Both the position numbers and the translations under genes were made by a program. Source: Lytechinus variegatus (Eukaryota; Echinodermata; Echinoidea; Temnopleuroida; Toxopneustidae). From it: a stretch of DNA of 64,000 bases. The DNA is taken from NCBI RefSeq assembly GCF_018143015.1, contig NC_054751.1, positions 15,671,292 to 15,735,291 on the forward strand. Direction: 5' to 3'. This document shows positions 12,447 through 25,300 of the stretch, one piece after another. The stretch's first letter is position 1. Each line of letters begins with the position of its first letter. Below the pieces are notes generated by a model, which was given only the letters and a program-made list of their open reading frames with translations, did not search any database and had not been told where the DNA came from.

Positions 12447-12853
12447 TTTTCATTTTCGGAAATACGAACCTTATTTAATTTTCGGATTAACGAACCTTAT
12501 TTCGTTTTCGGATTAACGAACCTTATTTCGTTTTCGGATTAACGAACCTTCGGAATTACGAACCTTATTTCGTTTTCGGATTAACGAACCTTCGGAATTA
12601 CGAACCTTATTTCGTTTTCGGATTAACGAACCTTCGGAATTACGAACCTTATTTCGTTTTCGGATTGACGAACCTTCGGAATTACGAACCTTATTTCGTT
12701 TTCGGATTAACGAACCTTCGGAATTACGAACCTTATTTCGTTTTCGGATTGACGAACCTTCGGAATTACGAACCTTCGGATTTACGAACCTTCGGAAATA
12801 CGAACCTTCGGAATAACCGAACCTTCGGAATTACGAAGCTTCGGAATTACGAA
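12447..12853 (-). repeat. Right tandem array of the foldback element (inverted)
   Basis: The reverse complement of the left array. Units such as CGAACCTTATTTCGTTTTCG and GAACCTTCGGAATTACG alternate regularly in the outer half with a period near 42 bp. Short open frames here are by-products of the repeat, not genes. Confidence 0.85.
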
Positions 12854-13036
12854 TGTATGCGATTCAGAGCATATAGCCTGAATTAACAGTGACTTAATAA
12901 ATGAGCCTAAAATTTAAGAGGGTCTGACATTGGCGTATATGGTGCAAAATTTCTATCTAAAAGAAAAAGAAAAGGCGTGAGAGGCGTCAGTAAAAATATT
13001 GGTGTTATCATTTTTTTTAAATAGATTTTGATTAGG

Positions 13037-13651
13037 TTAAAAAACAAGTCCACCCCAACAAAAACTTGATTTGAATAAAATGAGAAAAAATCAACAAGCA
13101 TAACACTGGAAATTTCATCAAAATCGGATGTAGAATAAGAAAGTTATGACATTTCAAAGTTTCGCTTATTTTTAACAAAATAGTTATAATTTATGAACGA
13201 GCCAGTTACATCCAAATGAGAGAGTTGATGATGTCACTCACTCACTATTTCTTTTGTTTTTTATTGTTTGAATTATACAATATTTCAATTTTTACGAATT
13301 TGACGATTAGGACCTCCTTGCCTGAAGCACAAAATGTTAAAATAATGGAATTCCACGTGTTCAGGGAGGAATGAAACTTCATTTCACATGACAATGACGA
13401 GAAAATCAAAATATTTCATATTTCAAACAATAAAAAACAAAAGAAATAGTGAGTGAATGACATCATCGACTCTCTCATTTGGATGTAGCTGGCTCGTTCA
13501 TATAACTGTTTTTGTGAAATGAAGCGAAATTTTGAAATGTCATAACTTTCTTATTTGCATCTGATTTTGATGAAATTTTAAGTGTTATGCTTGTTGAATT
13601 TTTCTCTTTTTATTCAAATCAAGTTTTTGTTGGGGTGGACTTGTCCTTTAA
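13037..13651. mobile_element. TTAA-bounded hairpin element, copy 2
   Basis: Same family and size as 8457-9067: it starts TTAAAAAACAAGTCCACCCC and ends GGGGTGGACTTGTCCTTTAA. The two copies lie on either side of the foldback element. Because each copy is itself a palindrome, relative orientation is not informative. Confidence 0.85.
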
Positions 13652-15740
13652 TCAGGAGATTTCGTGTTAGGTAGACAACTCTGATTATGCATGTTCACGC
13701 CACATGGATTATTGTGTTAAATTACTTATTCAAGAACACAGTTCTAATAGTGTTATGATTTCACGATTCTGATTTCTAATCAAATAATTCAAAATTTACA
13801 TGAGAGTAATTTTGATATATCGCTTGCTTCTTTTAATTTGACATAAACCAAAAAAAATTGGGAGAAACAGTTTTTAAAGATATGACGCATACGAGAATGG
13901 GAGAATGATCATTATTATTATTATTTACTAATTTTCTGTATATAATAGAAGATATTTATAAACAAAAATCAATGTAAAGTCATTTTCTTTATAAAAAACA
14001 AATTATATTGTATCTGCATGCAGTATATCAACGACTAATTTCACATTTGCTTCTATAATTTTGTAAATCAACCATTACAAAATTGAAATTTGTATTACAT
14101 TATGGGCAACTACTTGTTTATGAAGTCACAAATAAAAAAAACCCTGTAAAATTCTAATAACTTTCTTCACTTTGATTCTTAAACCTTTGTATAGTTTTTA
14201 TTTTTTGTTATGGTATACATATTTTCTTCAGCTATAGGCCAGGGTGAACTTCGATCCCCTTTAATGTATCCTATTATAGCCCCAGTTAGCTATTCAGAAT
14301 ACCAATTCGGAGAGATGTTAAGGGTATTTTATCTCACTGATTTTAACGGAGATAATTTCTTTTTTTTATCTGAGATAAAATGGATCTCATGCAGAATAGG
14401 CTTACCGTCACCCAAGATCCCCTTCTACACTCTTAAAACAAATCAATCAAGTTGACTAGACCAGTAGTCAGCTGGGAGCAACTAATATGGCAAGTTACAG
14501 TATCACATTTATGACATATATTCTAGTCAGACTATCTCTAAATATGACTAGAAAATAGTCTATGACTTGAATAAGTTGCACCCAGCTGATCCTAGTAACC
14601 GGTCATTTTTGACTGATTTGTTTTTAGAGTGTAAGAAACTTAATTCCCACTTAATGTCAGTAAAGGCACTAATTGTTAATAGTTTCAGAGAACCCCTAAT
14701 CACGGAACAAAGTACCGCGACTTCCCCTTCCCAATATAAATTACCTTTTGTTCGTTACCTCTCAACTGAGAATTTGTGTCGAGTATGACTGGAGCAAGAA
14801 TAGGTGTGCATCCAAGAGCTAGGTGATAAAAGTATCACGGAGCAATAATGCACGGCCTGTTTTACGATTCCAGAATAGGCCTACTGTCGATTTGACTGTC
14901 AAAAGTTTCTTATTGCATGTGGAACTTTCTCCAATTGGCGGCGGAAGCCAAAAAAATTAGGGGGAGGGGTCCACCTGAATTTTTTTTGGATGGACACAGG
15001 TAAAAAATTTGACAAGCAAAAAAAAAGGTTGTCAACAAAAAATTTAGGGGGACCTCTGTCACCCCCCCCCCCTGCTTCCGCCACCCATGCTTTCTCCTGT
15101 CTCATTGCTCCCTAAATATAAAAAGAGATCCCAACACAACAGTCTGATCATGCGAAACTCATCATATAATTAGAAACATTGAGTATTACATAGCGTTGTT
15201 ATAATTGTAGTCACAATATTATTTCTTGTCATATTTCAATTAAAAGTTCGACCTATAACTCTCATGAGACAATTCTCAATCTTCCGATTCTATTTTTATA
15301 ACAGGCCCGTTTTATGGTGAAAATTGTAGTGCCAGGATATTTTTATTTTTTCTTTTCATAACGACCAAACTCCCTAAACATGAAGTTTATTCAGGCCTGG
15401 ATGTCAAACTAAAAACCCTAGGATATTATCCAGGTTTTAAATCTAGAATGCACTTTTTCTGACTTCATTAATGGTTCTAAATGTGTTTATTTTGGAAATA
15501 TTTTATTGACAGTTTGAGGTTTTCAATAGAAGTAATTTACAACGCCACAGACGGAAATTGTTATGACCTTTCTGATTTTTTTTCCTTCAACCATACAGAA
15601 AAGAAAAAAAATCATAATATCCGTTTTAATATTAATAAGCAGAAAAAATAAGAGAAGAATATCATATTTTGCAGCAGTGCATAGCCTGCTAGACCCTGTA
15701 CTGTACAATTCATTTATTTTCACTAATAACTCCATCCAGG
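13652..15740. other. Intergenic, no gene seen
   Basis: AT-rich sequence without a supported exon. A possible inverted-repeat element lies at about 14935-15090: GGCGGCGGAAGC on the left is answered by GCTTCCGCCACC on the right, with poly-C and A-rich runs between. Microsatellite ATT triplets occur at 13913-13925. Confidence 0.45.
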
Positions 15741-15900
15741 TACGGGCTATTGATTGGTCGGTATATTTTCCCCTTTTCCACAGCCAATCAAATGACAGAA
15801 TTTGGAACCACGTGATATATCCAGGGATATATGGCGTGTGCAAAATAAAAACCAAAACAACTCGGTCATTGTTTACAATTTGTGAAGGTACGCACACACA
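15740..15900 (+). promoter_or_regulatory. Candidate PDCD4 proximal promoter with paired CCAAT boxes
   Basis: An inverted CCAAT box (GATTGGTC, about 15751) and a direct one (GCCAATCA, about 15783) lie about 30 bp apart, 250-300 bp upstream of the PDCD4 start codon. Such pairs are typical NF-Y sites in housekeeping promoters. No TATA box could be tied to a start site. The transcription start is unknown, so this is inference from motif and position. Confidence 0.35.
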
Positions 15901-16046
15901 CATTCATCTACAAAAAACGACAATTTAACACATTTTAACACCTTTCTTTCAATTTCTTTGTTTTGGATTTGGATGCGGGACAAGCAGACGGCAACATTGG
16001 AGTGAATTTGGTTAGAAGTCGGTGATTCTGCACCACGAACGGAGTC

Positions 16047-16362
16047 ATGGAAGTTGAGCATGTTCCTTTGCAAGTCGCGAACCTCGTGCAGGAAAATGGA
16101 GACTTTAGCGACAGTGAAGAAGGGGACAGCAACAACAATCCAGGGGCCATGACCAACGGCACCGTTCTCGCTTCTGACACCGGAATCGAGGGCAGAATCA
16201 CCAAAAAGGCCAAGCGGAGGCTGAAAAGAAGTCCATCGAAGGAGTACCCGGTGGTCGCTTTATCACTGCCCGATGCCAACTCAGCGGCCGTCCTCGGGAA
16301 CTCCAAAGATAGACGAGACAGAAAATCCCGCTCGGGGAAAGGCAGGGGTTTGCCAAAGAAGG
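16047..16362 (+). CDS. PDCD4: PDCD4 coding exon 1
   Basis: Contains the ATG and residues 1-105, and ends after the first base of codon 106, before GTACGA. It holds the acidic amino terminus, the basic patch and the GRGLPKK segment of the RNA-binding region. Confidence 0.93.
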
Positions 16363-19300
16363 GTACGAAAATACTTTGTTTATTCTGGCATTTTTCATGT
16401 TTGTTTACAGTCATCATGGTCATGTGTTATTTTGTGAGTCTTTAAAAGAACCCACGGGCCGATGGAAAGGGTCTTTGCAAGGACCGTCTTTCGAGTCGCC
16501 GATTTTTTTATGATGCTCATTAAATGTGTGAAACGCATTTCAAATAAATCATCTGCAAACATATTTTATTCGTCCGTCAAAATAAACAAAATGTTTGTTT
16601 ATAAAATGATGTGACATCTCATGAAATTGACATTTATTTTTTTATCATAAATTTCAGAAACACCCCGCTTAAATAGCGCATCATCAAAGCTGGGCGACAG
16701 AAAGATGGTCCTTGGAAAGACCCTTTCGTGCAATCGGCCCCTGGCCTAACTTAAATGTAATGTTTAATCTTTGTCAGCACAGTGATGACAGTGGATCGTA
16801 TTCCTGAACATTTCCACCATGGCAAGTTCCCTCGTGTTTGCGCAGCGCAGTCCCCCTTGTCTGCTCATCTGTGCACACGCGTACATGTACAGTACACTGT
16901 ATCTGCACGATTCTACTACAAGATACACAATGAAAAATAAACAGACTATTAAAAATCAGAATAAAAGTGTTGGAAAAATAATGAATTTAGGGCATTTTAT
17001 GTGAATTGTGATTTCCCAGCTCTAACCACTCTTAGAAAGTGTCTACATTTTTCTACTGTTACCAGCGATCTCCGACCTTAAATGGAGGAAGGATACAAGA
17101 GAGACGGCCTGAAAATGTAGCCTTTCTCTTCAAAATCCCTGAATTGTGTGCAGAGTGAATGGGTGCGCAGACATGGGGTACCCATACCGTTTTTTTTTTC
17201 AATCTGAAAATGACTGCCTGAGGTTTTTTCCAAGAAAATCCTAAGTTCCTTTCATTTTTTTAATGAGATTTTTGGTACATAACAATAAAAGGAACATTAT
17301 CAACTCCAGTTAAAACTCTTCTTGGAGGAACATCATACCAAGTACTTGTACCAAGTAACTGAAAGATTTTTGTGAAATAAAAAGAAATTCATGTTCAATC
17401 TTTCAAACTGTTTTTTTAGGTGCGCAGACTTGGGGACCACCATCATACAAATAAAAAAGATGTCCTAAATTTTTTGTTGAGATCAGTTTTCTTTTTAACA
17501 TTGACCCCTGTCAGCTTCCGATCGCACCCCTCTTCGCATGTGAAATATTTTGGTCATTTGAAAATGGTATTGTATTAATACTGGTACCGAATGTTTCTTT
17601 TCTTTGGGAAGATGTCCTAAATTTTTTGTTGAGATCAGTTTTCTTTTTAACATTGACCCCTGTCAGCTTCCGATCGCACCCCTCTTCGCATGTGAAATAT
17701 TTTGGTCATTTGAAAATGGTATTGTATTAATACTGGTACCGAATGTTTCTTTTCTTTGGGAAAAGTTATTTGTTATCCGATTTTGATGAAATTTTCAGTA
17801 TTTTGCTCTGTGAATTTTACTTGATTTATTTAGATATAAATATTTTCAGCCCGGACCATCCCTTTAATTACCCTCATGGAGCAACTGCAAAAATGAAAAT
17901 TGGGGTACCGTTGCATATAAGAAAAAATGTAAAAGTGTTAACTGTTCCACAACATTTTAGGCATACTGTATCAAATAGACCAAGGCAACAAGCAATTTGT
18001 CTCCTGTTGGAGGAGGGAAGTTAAAACTTTTTTTTAAGAGTTTCAAATTTGAATAAATACTTTAATGATTTCAAGTCTATTGAATCACTTAAAGATTCTG
18101 TGACATGATTGAAATTGAAGTTTGAATGACAAAAAGAGTGACAATTGTTACAGTAGTTTTGCATCTTCAGCTTATTTTTTGTCATATTTTCTTTTATTTA
18201 GGAGGAGCTGGAGGAAAAGGAACATGGGGCAAGATGGGTCAGATTTATGATGATAATGATGCTGAATGCGTGGATATTCATGACCCTAACTATGACTCTG
18301 AGAATCAGGTACCGTACTGTATGACATTGCTGTACTATAAATTTATATGATAATAAAAACATGCTTTTGATATTATCCCAAAGTTTCAGGCATCAAATCT
18401 TTTTTTTAAATTCAAGATAACTTCCTTTCCACTTCATGTATCAGATGCAAATGTAGCCATAATTTACTGCAATTGAATTGTTCATCGAGCTGATTCTTGT
18501 TATCTTTTATGATATTAGAAATGTTCACAAATGCTACATGTATGTTTTATTTTCTTGTCCAAAATGGTGTTTATTATTATTCATGAATAATGACTAATTT
18601 AATTAGCCTGATTAGTGTGAATTCACGTTCTCACAGTTCATTGTGAAAAGAGGAATATATAATTCAAGCTTAACCAGAAAATGCATATATTTGTGATGTA
18701 TGCCAGGTAATATAACTTTCTGGCAGTATTGCGAATCACACAAATTTATTATACATACTAAACTACATGTAGCTTCCTGCTATTCTTCAAGAAGTCCATG
18801 AAGCAAGTCATACATGTAAATTAGAAAAGCATTAACATATAATCATAGGCCTTGGATGTGGGTTCACTGGCCTTGGATGTTTTTTGTGCCCCAGTCCTTT
18901 GTAATACATTTGTATTTTCCCCATTTATGCTGTAATACTCTTGTAGGAAAGTGGCCTTACTCAATTTGTTGATCATTCAGAAACTCAATTCAGGTTTCCT
19001 CGGCCATGTGTCGTATGAAGCTTAGTGATTGATCATGGTGCTGACTTTTACAATTGATGATACACAATAATCAATCATAAAAGTTACTGATCAGTTGTTA
19101 GCTTAATTTTGTATGTTACAGGCACTACTACTGCTGAGCCCCAGTAATCCCATTATGAAAGCAAATTACATGTATATCAAAATATACAGCTGTATATAAT
19201 AGGGAAAGGAATTTTTTTTATATTTGCCTTTAAAAAATCAAGCATCTTTAGACCAGAAAACTCTGTGACTGAAGGGAAAACCTTTTCAACTTTATAAAAC

Positions 19301-22300
19301 TGTTCAATTAAAGAGAAATGCCAGTAGTTGCAGTGAACACTGATTTCATGAGAAAGTCTGTAAAACCAGGCTTAATTTTCAGTATATTATCGAGGATCTA
19401 GATCTGGTGCAGTCACATAAAATGAACTTTGTGAAATCTTGAAATCTACACTGAAAAATATTCACACTGAAGATCACCAACACAGATAGGCGCTTTGAAT
19501 GTCGTGCCCGACGCTTGACCCGAATCCTGTGCTTATTTGCTAATTTATCAGCAATTACACAATTTATTCCAGATTCCTTTGGCACATATACTTTATTCAT
19601 ACAAACAGACACTTTGGTGGTCATTTCATTGGATTCTCTACGAACTCATTTTGATATCGTTACCAAAACTGGCATTTACCTTTAAAAGGGGAATCCAACC
19701 AAGGAGATAGAGGTGATAGCTCCTCGATCCAACCCAAATGTTATATTACCAAAACTGGCATTTACCTTTAAAAGGGGAATCCAACCAAGGAGATAGAGGT
19801 GATAGCTCCTCGATCCAACCCAAATGTTATATTATTGGTAGTGGACACATAGGATGCATTACATGTATATATGATCAAGGTTGGTGATGTCTACACCACA
19901 TTTTACTTTGAACAGATGTATTAATTATGTATTAATCTGGGTGGCCTCATTTGCCCCATCGGATATGTGGAGTTCATGGGCATCCAGTTAGAAAAAAAGA
20001 GGTAAAGTGTTGAAATTTACCACAGTTCCGGCATGCTCAACAATTCCTTACACAAGGAAAATACATGTAAGATAAAAGTTAATACATAATACTGGGTAGG
20101 TACAGTACTTGCCTCTCTTTTTTCCTTTTTTTAGGGGTATGTTTCATTGAAATAAATAAACTTAATTACTTATTTACAAACTAAAGATTGGAATAATTCG
20201 GAATAAGTACATAATGTATGAGGTAATAAGAAAAAAAGGCAAGGCAAATATGTATGTTTTAGATTTAATAAATTTATTCTGAAATATTTATTGGCATTCA
20301 AAAAAGTACAAAGATCATCCAGCTACATGCTCTGAGAATATACAATCTGGCAATGTTTGTTGACATTGTGATTAGGAGATGTTAGGAAACTCACAGAAAC
20401 AGAATTTCTTATCAGTATTTTTCTGCTTGATGAAATTGTTTATTTGCAATTGAACGGGGGGGGGGGGGGGGGAGGGTGGTTCATTCGCTGACAAATTTGA
20501 TCACTGCAATGCAAATCAGAAGCAAAAATATGATATCAGTAGCTTGCTATAATAGGCTTAAACATCTCTTGACTCTAAGTTTGTTTCGTGAAATGCTCCC
20601 CAGCCGCGGAATTGGGGTAGTCTGCAGGAACAGACCTTTGGTTTTCACATACATGTACATACAGTGTATCTTACATACTGTAGAGTCTGAAGTCGTGAGA
20701 CTAGATCAGCTCATTTGTACAGTGTACATGGAGGTCTACAGTGAGTTTTAATGAGGTCTAGTCTTCACTCTAGACATGGTATAATTTGTTAAAATGTCAA
20801 GTTTGAGTCTGTGCTTGCAGGCTAGAATCAGGGGGAGTCTGGCCTCTGTGAACTTGGTGAACTTAATTTGACCCATCCACCCCCCTACCACAATGCAGTA
20901 TCGGCCATATGCATTAATAGCTCAAATTCCTTGGTCCGGCTAGCCAGTAGTGCGTACTTGGCACAGATGGTGATGCAATACAGCGTGGATTGGGGTCCCA
21001 ACTTCCATTTCATTTTGAAAAGCGTGCCTAACTAATGACTTGGCAGTTCACCACCAATGAACCTTGAAGAGAATGGAACATGTTTTACCTTGTTTGGTCC
21101 CTAGCATTTATTCGTATGGCATCTGATGGAGTGTGATATTGGCTGTGGTTTATATGTGGAATTTTCAGGAACAAAAAGAAAAAAGAACAACAACAAATTT
21201 GACAATAGGTGTACACTGTACACGTACATAATGAGCTCTCATACCCAAATATTTTTTTTTTGGTAAATTATAAAACAGGTGCCATAAAAAGTCAATTTAG
21301 AATATCAATGAAACATTGTAATTCATCAACATCTGTGAAATACCAGAGCCAAATATTAGAATTTTCTGTTATAATACCATTTGATATAATGTACATGTAG
21401 ATATACAGTAACTCTGTCTCCAAATGAATCATAGTCGCAGTAACAAATTTGATCATAAACAATATACAGCTTGTGCTAAGTATACACACGCCCTGTTGAT
21501 TGTTCTGGGTGTGCAAATACTGTTGGAATTCCCCTGGGAACACAACAGACTGCCTGATCCAGGGATAGCCTGTAAAACAAACATTTCATGCCTCGATGCA
21601 TCCATTCCATAATAATACTGATTGTTGGGTATTTCCAGGTAGAATGAAAAACGAAACAGGATTCTAAGTACATGTAGTTGTTGCCATTTATCTGTACATT
21701 ATGAGTGATTCTTGCATGTTAGCTGTTCTTGTTGGGGAGTGAACCCTTTTTGCAATGAATGGATATTCAGAAAAAGAAGGCATTTGATAGTAGATTATTC
21801 AGTTGAGTCATGCTGTTCATTGGGATCTGTTCCTGGAAATGTCAAGCCAGATTATCTCATCACCACCAAGCCTGATCTACTTTACTGAGATCATCTCCCA
21901 GAGGTACCTTTAGGCCTGCATGCCCTTCATAATGCTCTAATCTTGGGTCTTCTCTAAATGCACTTGTATGTTATGTACATGTTCAGACATGCCAACCGTT
22001 CCCTTTTTAGAGCATTTGTCCCTCTTTTCTTTTTGCTATGAATACATCTATACTTTTTTTGTATAATTTTTTTTACTTTTTTAAATTTCTGATCATGGAT
22101 TATGTACTATACAAAGTGCATCAACGATCTCACTGCAACAACATGGTGATTTTTATGTCGAGCCAAATTGTTTGAAATACTCTTTTTTTGTCTAAAAATA
22201 CTTTTTTCTTCCTAAGAATGCTTTTTTTGGTAGTAGAAGGTTGGCAGCCCTGTATGTTACTGTAAATGCTTATTCGCTACATGAGATTAGATTTCATGCA

Positions 22301-25300
22301 CTCCGAAAGAATCTCGTGCAGTTTCCAAGAAATTGCTATTGGGGAGTGTTTCATGAAGAAGTTTTGTCAGTGATTTTCAGAGGCAGATGTTATAAGCTAC
22401 TAGAAATCCTTGCATCTGATTGGTGGAGAGCAAATTAGTCAGTGAAAGTTAACTGTCAATGCTTATCATGAAATGCTCCCCCCCCCCTTTCACCAGACCA
22501 ATGATGCTGAACATAGTGTGAATTGGATTTTGATTTCCAATCCACTGTGTTCTGAGAAATGTGATAAGGCTGCATTGAAATCGTTTTGAGCGTACTTGAT
22601 CTTGCCAGACTCCATGCTGTTTGGAAAATGAAAACCCAGTTGGACCACGCACATCTAGTGTGTAGTGTAGTCTTACATACCGTCCACCCATGTTGGGTCC
22701 ATGGTCCGCCTAACCATTTTGGAGGTTTTTAGGTTGATCTTCCAGGACATGAAATTTGGCAAACTACCAAATTTCTGTAACCAGGGTTGGGTGTTCAAAG
22801 GGAAAGACCACTCAGGGCTCAGGATCTGCAATGGCCAAGAAAAGGGGGAATTACCTTGGTGAAAATCTGAGCAGATAACTTACTTTTTAAAGAAAAAAGA
22901 AAAGATTATATTTGTAACTAGGAAGATGTTCTAAAGGTTATATACTCGGGGTGGTTATATCTTCATGTATATTGTGTCTTGTACATGTGTGTACATGTAC
23001 GTGCACCTTGTACTCAGTTGATGCGAATCATGATCATCAATGTGAGTGGGACCTTGAAAGCGATTATTGAAGGCACTCTACATATTTGAGTCATTATGAC
23101 CTGTTAGGTAGATGTGAACAGATGGTGTTGGTTGAACTTCATGCACGAATAATTACATTAGTTAAATGACATGCCTTACCTAAAATCACTCATTTCCTAG
23201 AATGGTCTGGTGTTGAGATGTATTTCTGGGAAATACAGTATGCAATAGTGTACAAAGGATGTATTCAGAGATAGAGGGGGGGGGGGGGTAATATGGAAGA
23301 TATATGCCAGAATTCGCAAAGGTGGTTTTGAAAACTCACAGTTGAATCCATGGTTTATGCACATTTCCTGTATAAATTACGCTTAATTTAGCGCTTATCG
23401 GGCGCATGTATAAAAAATGTCCAATGCTGATGCGCGCTTTTATCAATGTGCGCCAAGTTGACGCTTGTTACCATGGTTACAACACTAGATATGCTCTTTT
23501 ATTCATGAGTCCACTATTTGAAGAGTGGACTCATGAATAAAGTAGCGTGGACTCATGAATAAAGTAGCGTGGATAACCACGTCAACAGGCGTCAGTTTGG
23601 CGCACTGTGACAAAAGCGCGCATCATCACTGAATATTTTTTAATATACGCGCAAAATTAAGCATAATTTATACAGGAAATCTGCATAAACCATGGATTTA
23701 CATGTAACTGTGGGTTTTCAAAACCACCTTTGTGAATTCAGGCCATCAAGAATGATAATATGTATTCCTATAACCCGGAGGGGTGGTGTCATTATACAGC
23801 TGTTATAGGATTTTTACTTGAAGATACATGTACCAATAGAATTTCTGCCACCTACATAATATATAAATATTTAAAAGTCTTAAGTTGAATCCTTTAATTT
23901 CCCATACAGGATGATTACACAGTGAAGACTGTCATTCCTGTTCTCACCGATGAGGAGGTCATCGAGATGATTGAGCCTATCTTCCAGGAGTACTTTGAAC
24001 ATGGCGATAGCAATGAAGTGGCTGTGAGTATTATACATGTCTTTTGCTTCAAATAGAAGTAGCAAGGGTTTTCAGTTGACATCATTCTAAAAACAGGAGT
24101 AACAATTGATAAAATCGGGATTCTGATCATCTTTCATCTCCTACACCCTCGAGACACAATAGATAAGATGTACACTGCATCTGCATGTAGTTTACCGCAC
24201 AAACTCTTCAGGAAGCTCTTTTTTTTTTAGAAAGCCTTAACAACTCTTAGTAGCAGCTGTGCCAAGCTGGTCAGTGGAGCATTTAATGAAAATTTTTGTC
24301 AGTGATATTTCCGACAGATGTTATAAGCTACTGGAAATCCTTGCCTCTGATTGGCTGAGAGTTAAGTAGACTGTGTAAATCACTGAGAAAACTTCATGAA
24401 ATGTTCCCTAAATCATGGCATCTGATTGGCTCAGAGCAAATTTGAAAATGACCAATTTCACTGATGAAACACTTCCCAAATAATCCATTCCTTATTCTCT
24501 TTCATAGTGTTGCCTGGAGGATTTGAACATTGCGGAGACGATTTGTGTGAAGGTTCCCGCCTTGGCCGTCACCTTGGCCCTTGAGAAGAAGGCCACGCAG
24601 AGGGAACTGACCTCTCGTCTCATCGCTGACCTTTGCCACAAGGATGTCATCACGGACAACACCCTGATGGCTGCCTTCAAGAAGCTCATTGATGACCTCC
24701 CCGAACTGACCCTTGACACCCCAGATGCACCATCGGTAAGAATGGCTTTACCCAAGAAAAACTATACAAGAAAAACTTGATACTGTCAAGTCAGATAAAT
24801 AAAGTTACACTGAGTAAATTGCTTTAAAAACTTCATGCTAAAACTTTGTCAGGCATTTTGAAATTTTGAAATCTATTTGTAAATGGAGATTGAGTATTGG
24901 TCAGGCAGAAGTGCCAACTCCTCTCAATACAGACACTATTTTATGATACAATTTGTTGGTTTTTATAACTCTAAGAAGAAAAGGGTATAAAGATTGGTGA
25001 AAATTAGGGTTTGTTATGTTGGTAAGTGTTACGAACGTCAGACGGGGTTGCCAGTTACATATTATTGGGGGACGATCTACAGATTTCATATAAGAATTGC
25101 TTATTAACCATTTGTAATGTGGATAGTAGTAATGCCTATTGTAGTGATTGTCATAGTTGTATAATTGATGTAGCTCCATTCTTATCACTTCTCCTAGGTA
25201 CTGGGACAGTTCATGGCTCGTGCCGTCGCTGATGATTGCCTTCCCTCTGCCTTTATTCAAGAGTTGAAGGGTAACACAGAGTGTGAACATGGCAGGTAAG

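Larger units (their letters stand above)
9512..12853. mobile_element. Foldback element with tandem-array inverted ends (TU-like)
   Basis: A 3.3-kb unit whose two ends are inverted tandem arrays of one short motif. The left array (9512-10009) reads GGTTCGTAATTCCGAA and GGTTCGTTAATCCGAAAACG; the right array (12447-12853) is the reverse complement. The extreme ends match closely: TTCGTAATTCCGAAGCTTCG on the left, and the inverse on the right ending at 12853. The 2.4-kb middle has no long reading frame. It contains degenerate internal duplications (about 10080-10400 against 11180-11530) rich in GCGAGC/GCGCGAA words. Sea-urchin TU foldback transposons are known to have outer inverted domains made of short tandem repeats, and this fits that architecture. 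I found no matching target duplication at the flanks I chose. Confidence 0.75.

Noticed and set aside
9512-12853. Repeat arrays considered as a CRISPR array
   Set aside because: Units are contiguous without unique spacers, the two arrays are mutually inverted, and the context is a metazoan nuclear genome.
12665-12886. Open frame with repeated TNLRNYEP units, considered as a repeat protein
   Set aside because: It is a by-product of the 42-bp period of the right foldback array.
15935-16423. 162-codon open frame on the minus strand
   Set aside because: It is antisense to PDCD4 exon 1, whose plus-strand frame matches the PDCD4 family and splices correctly.
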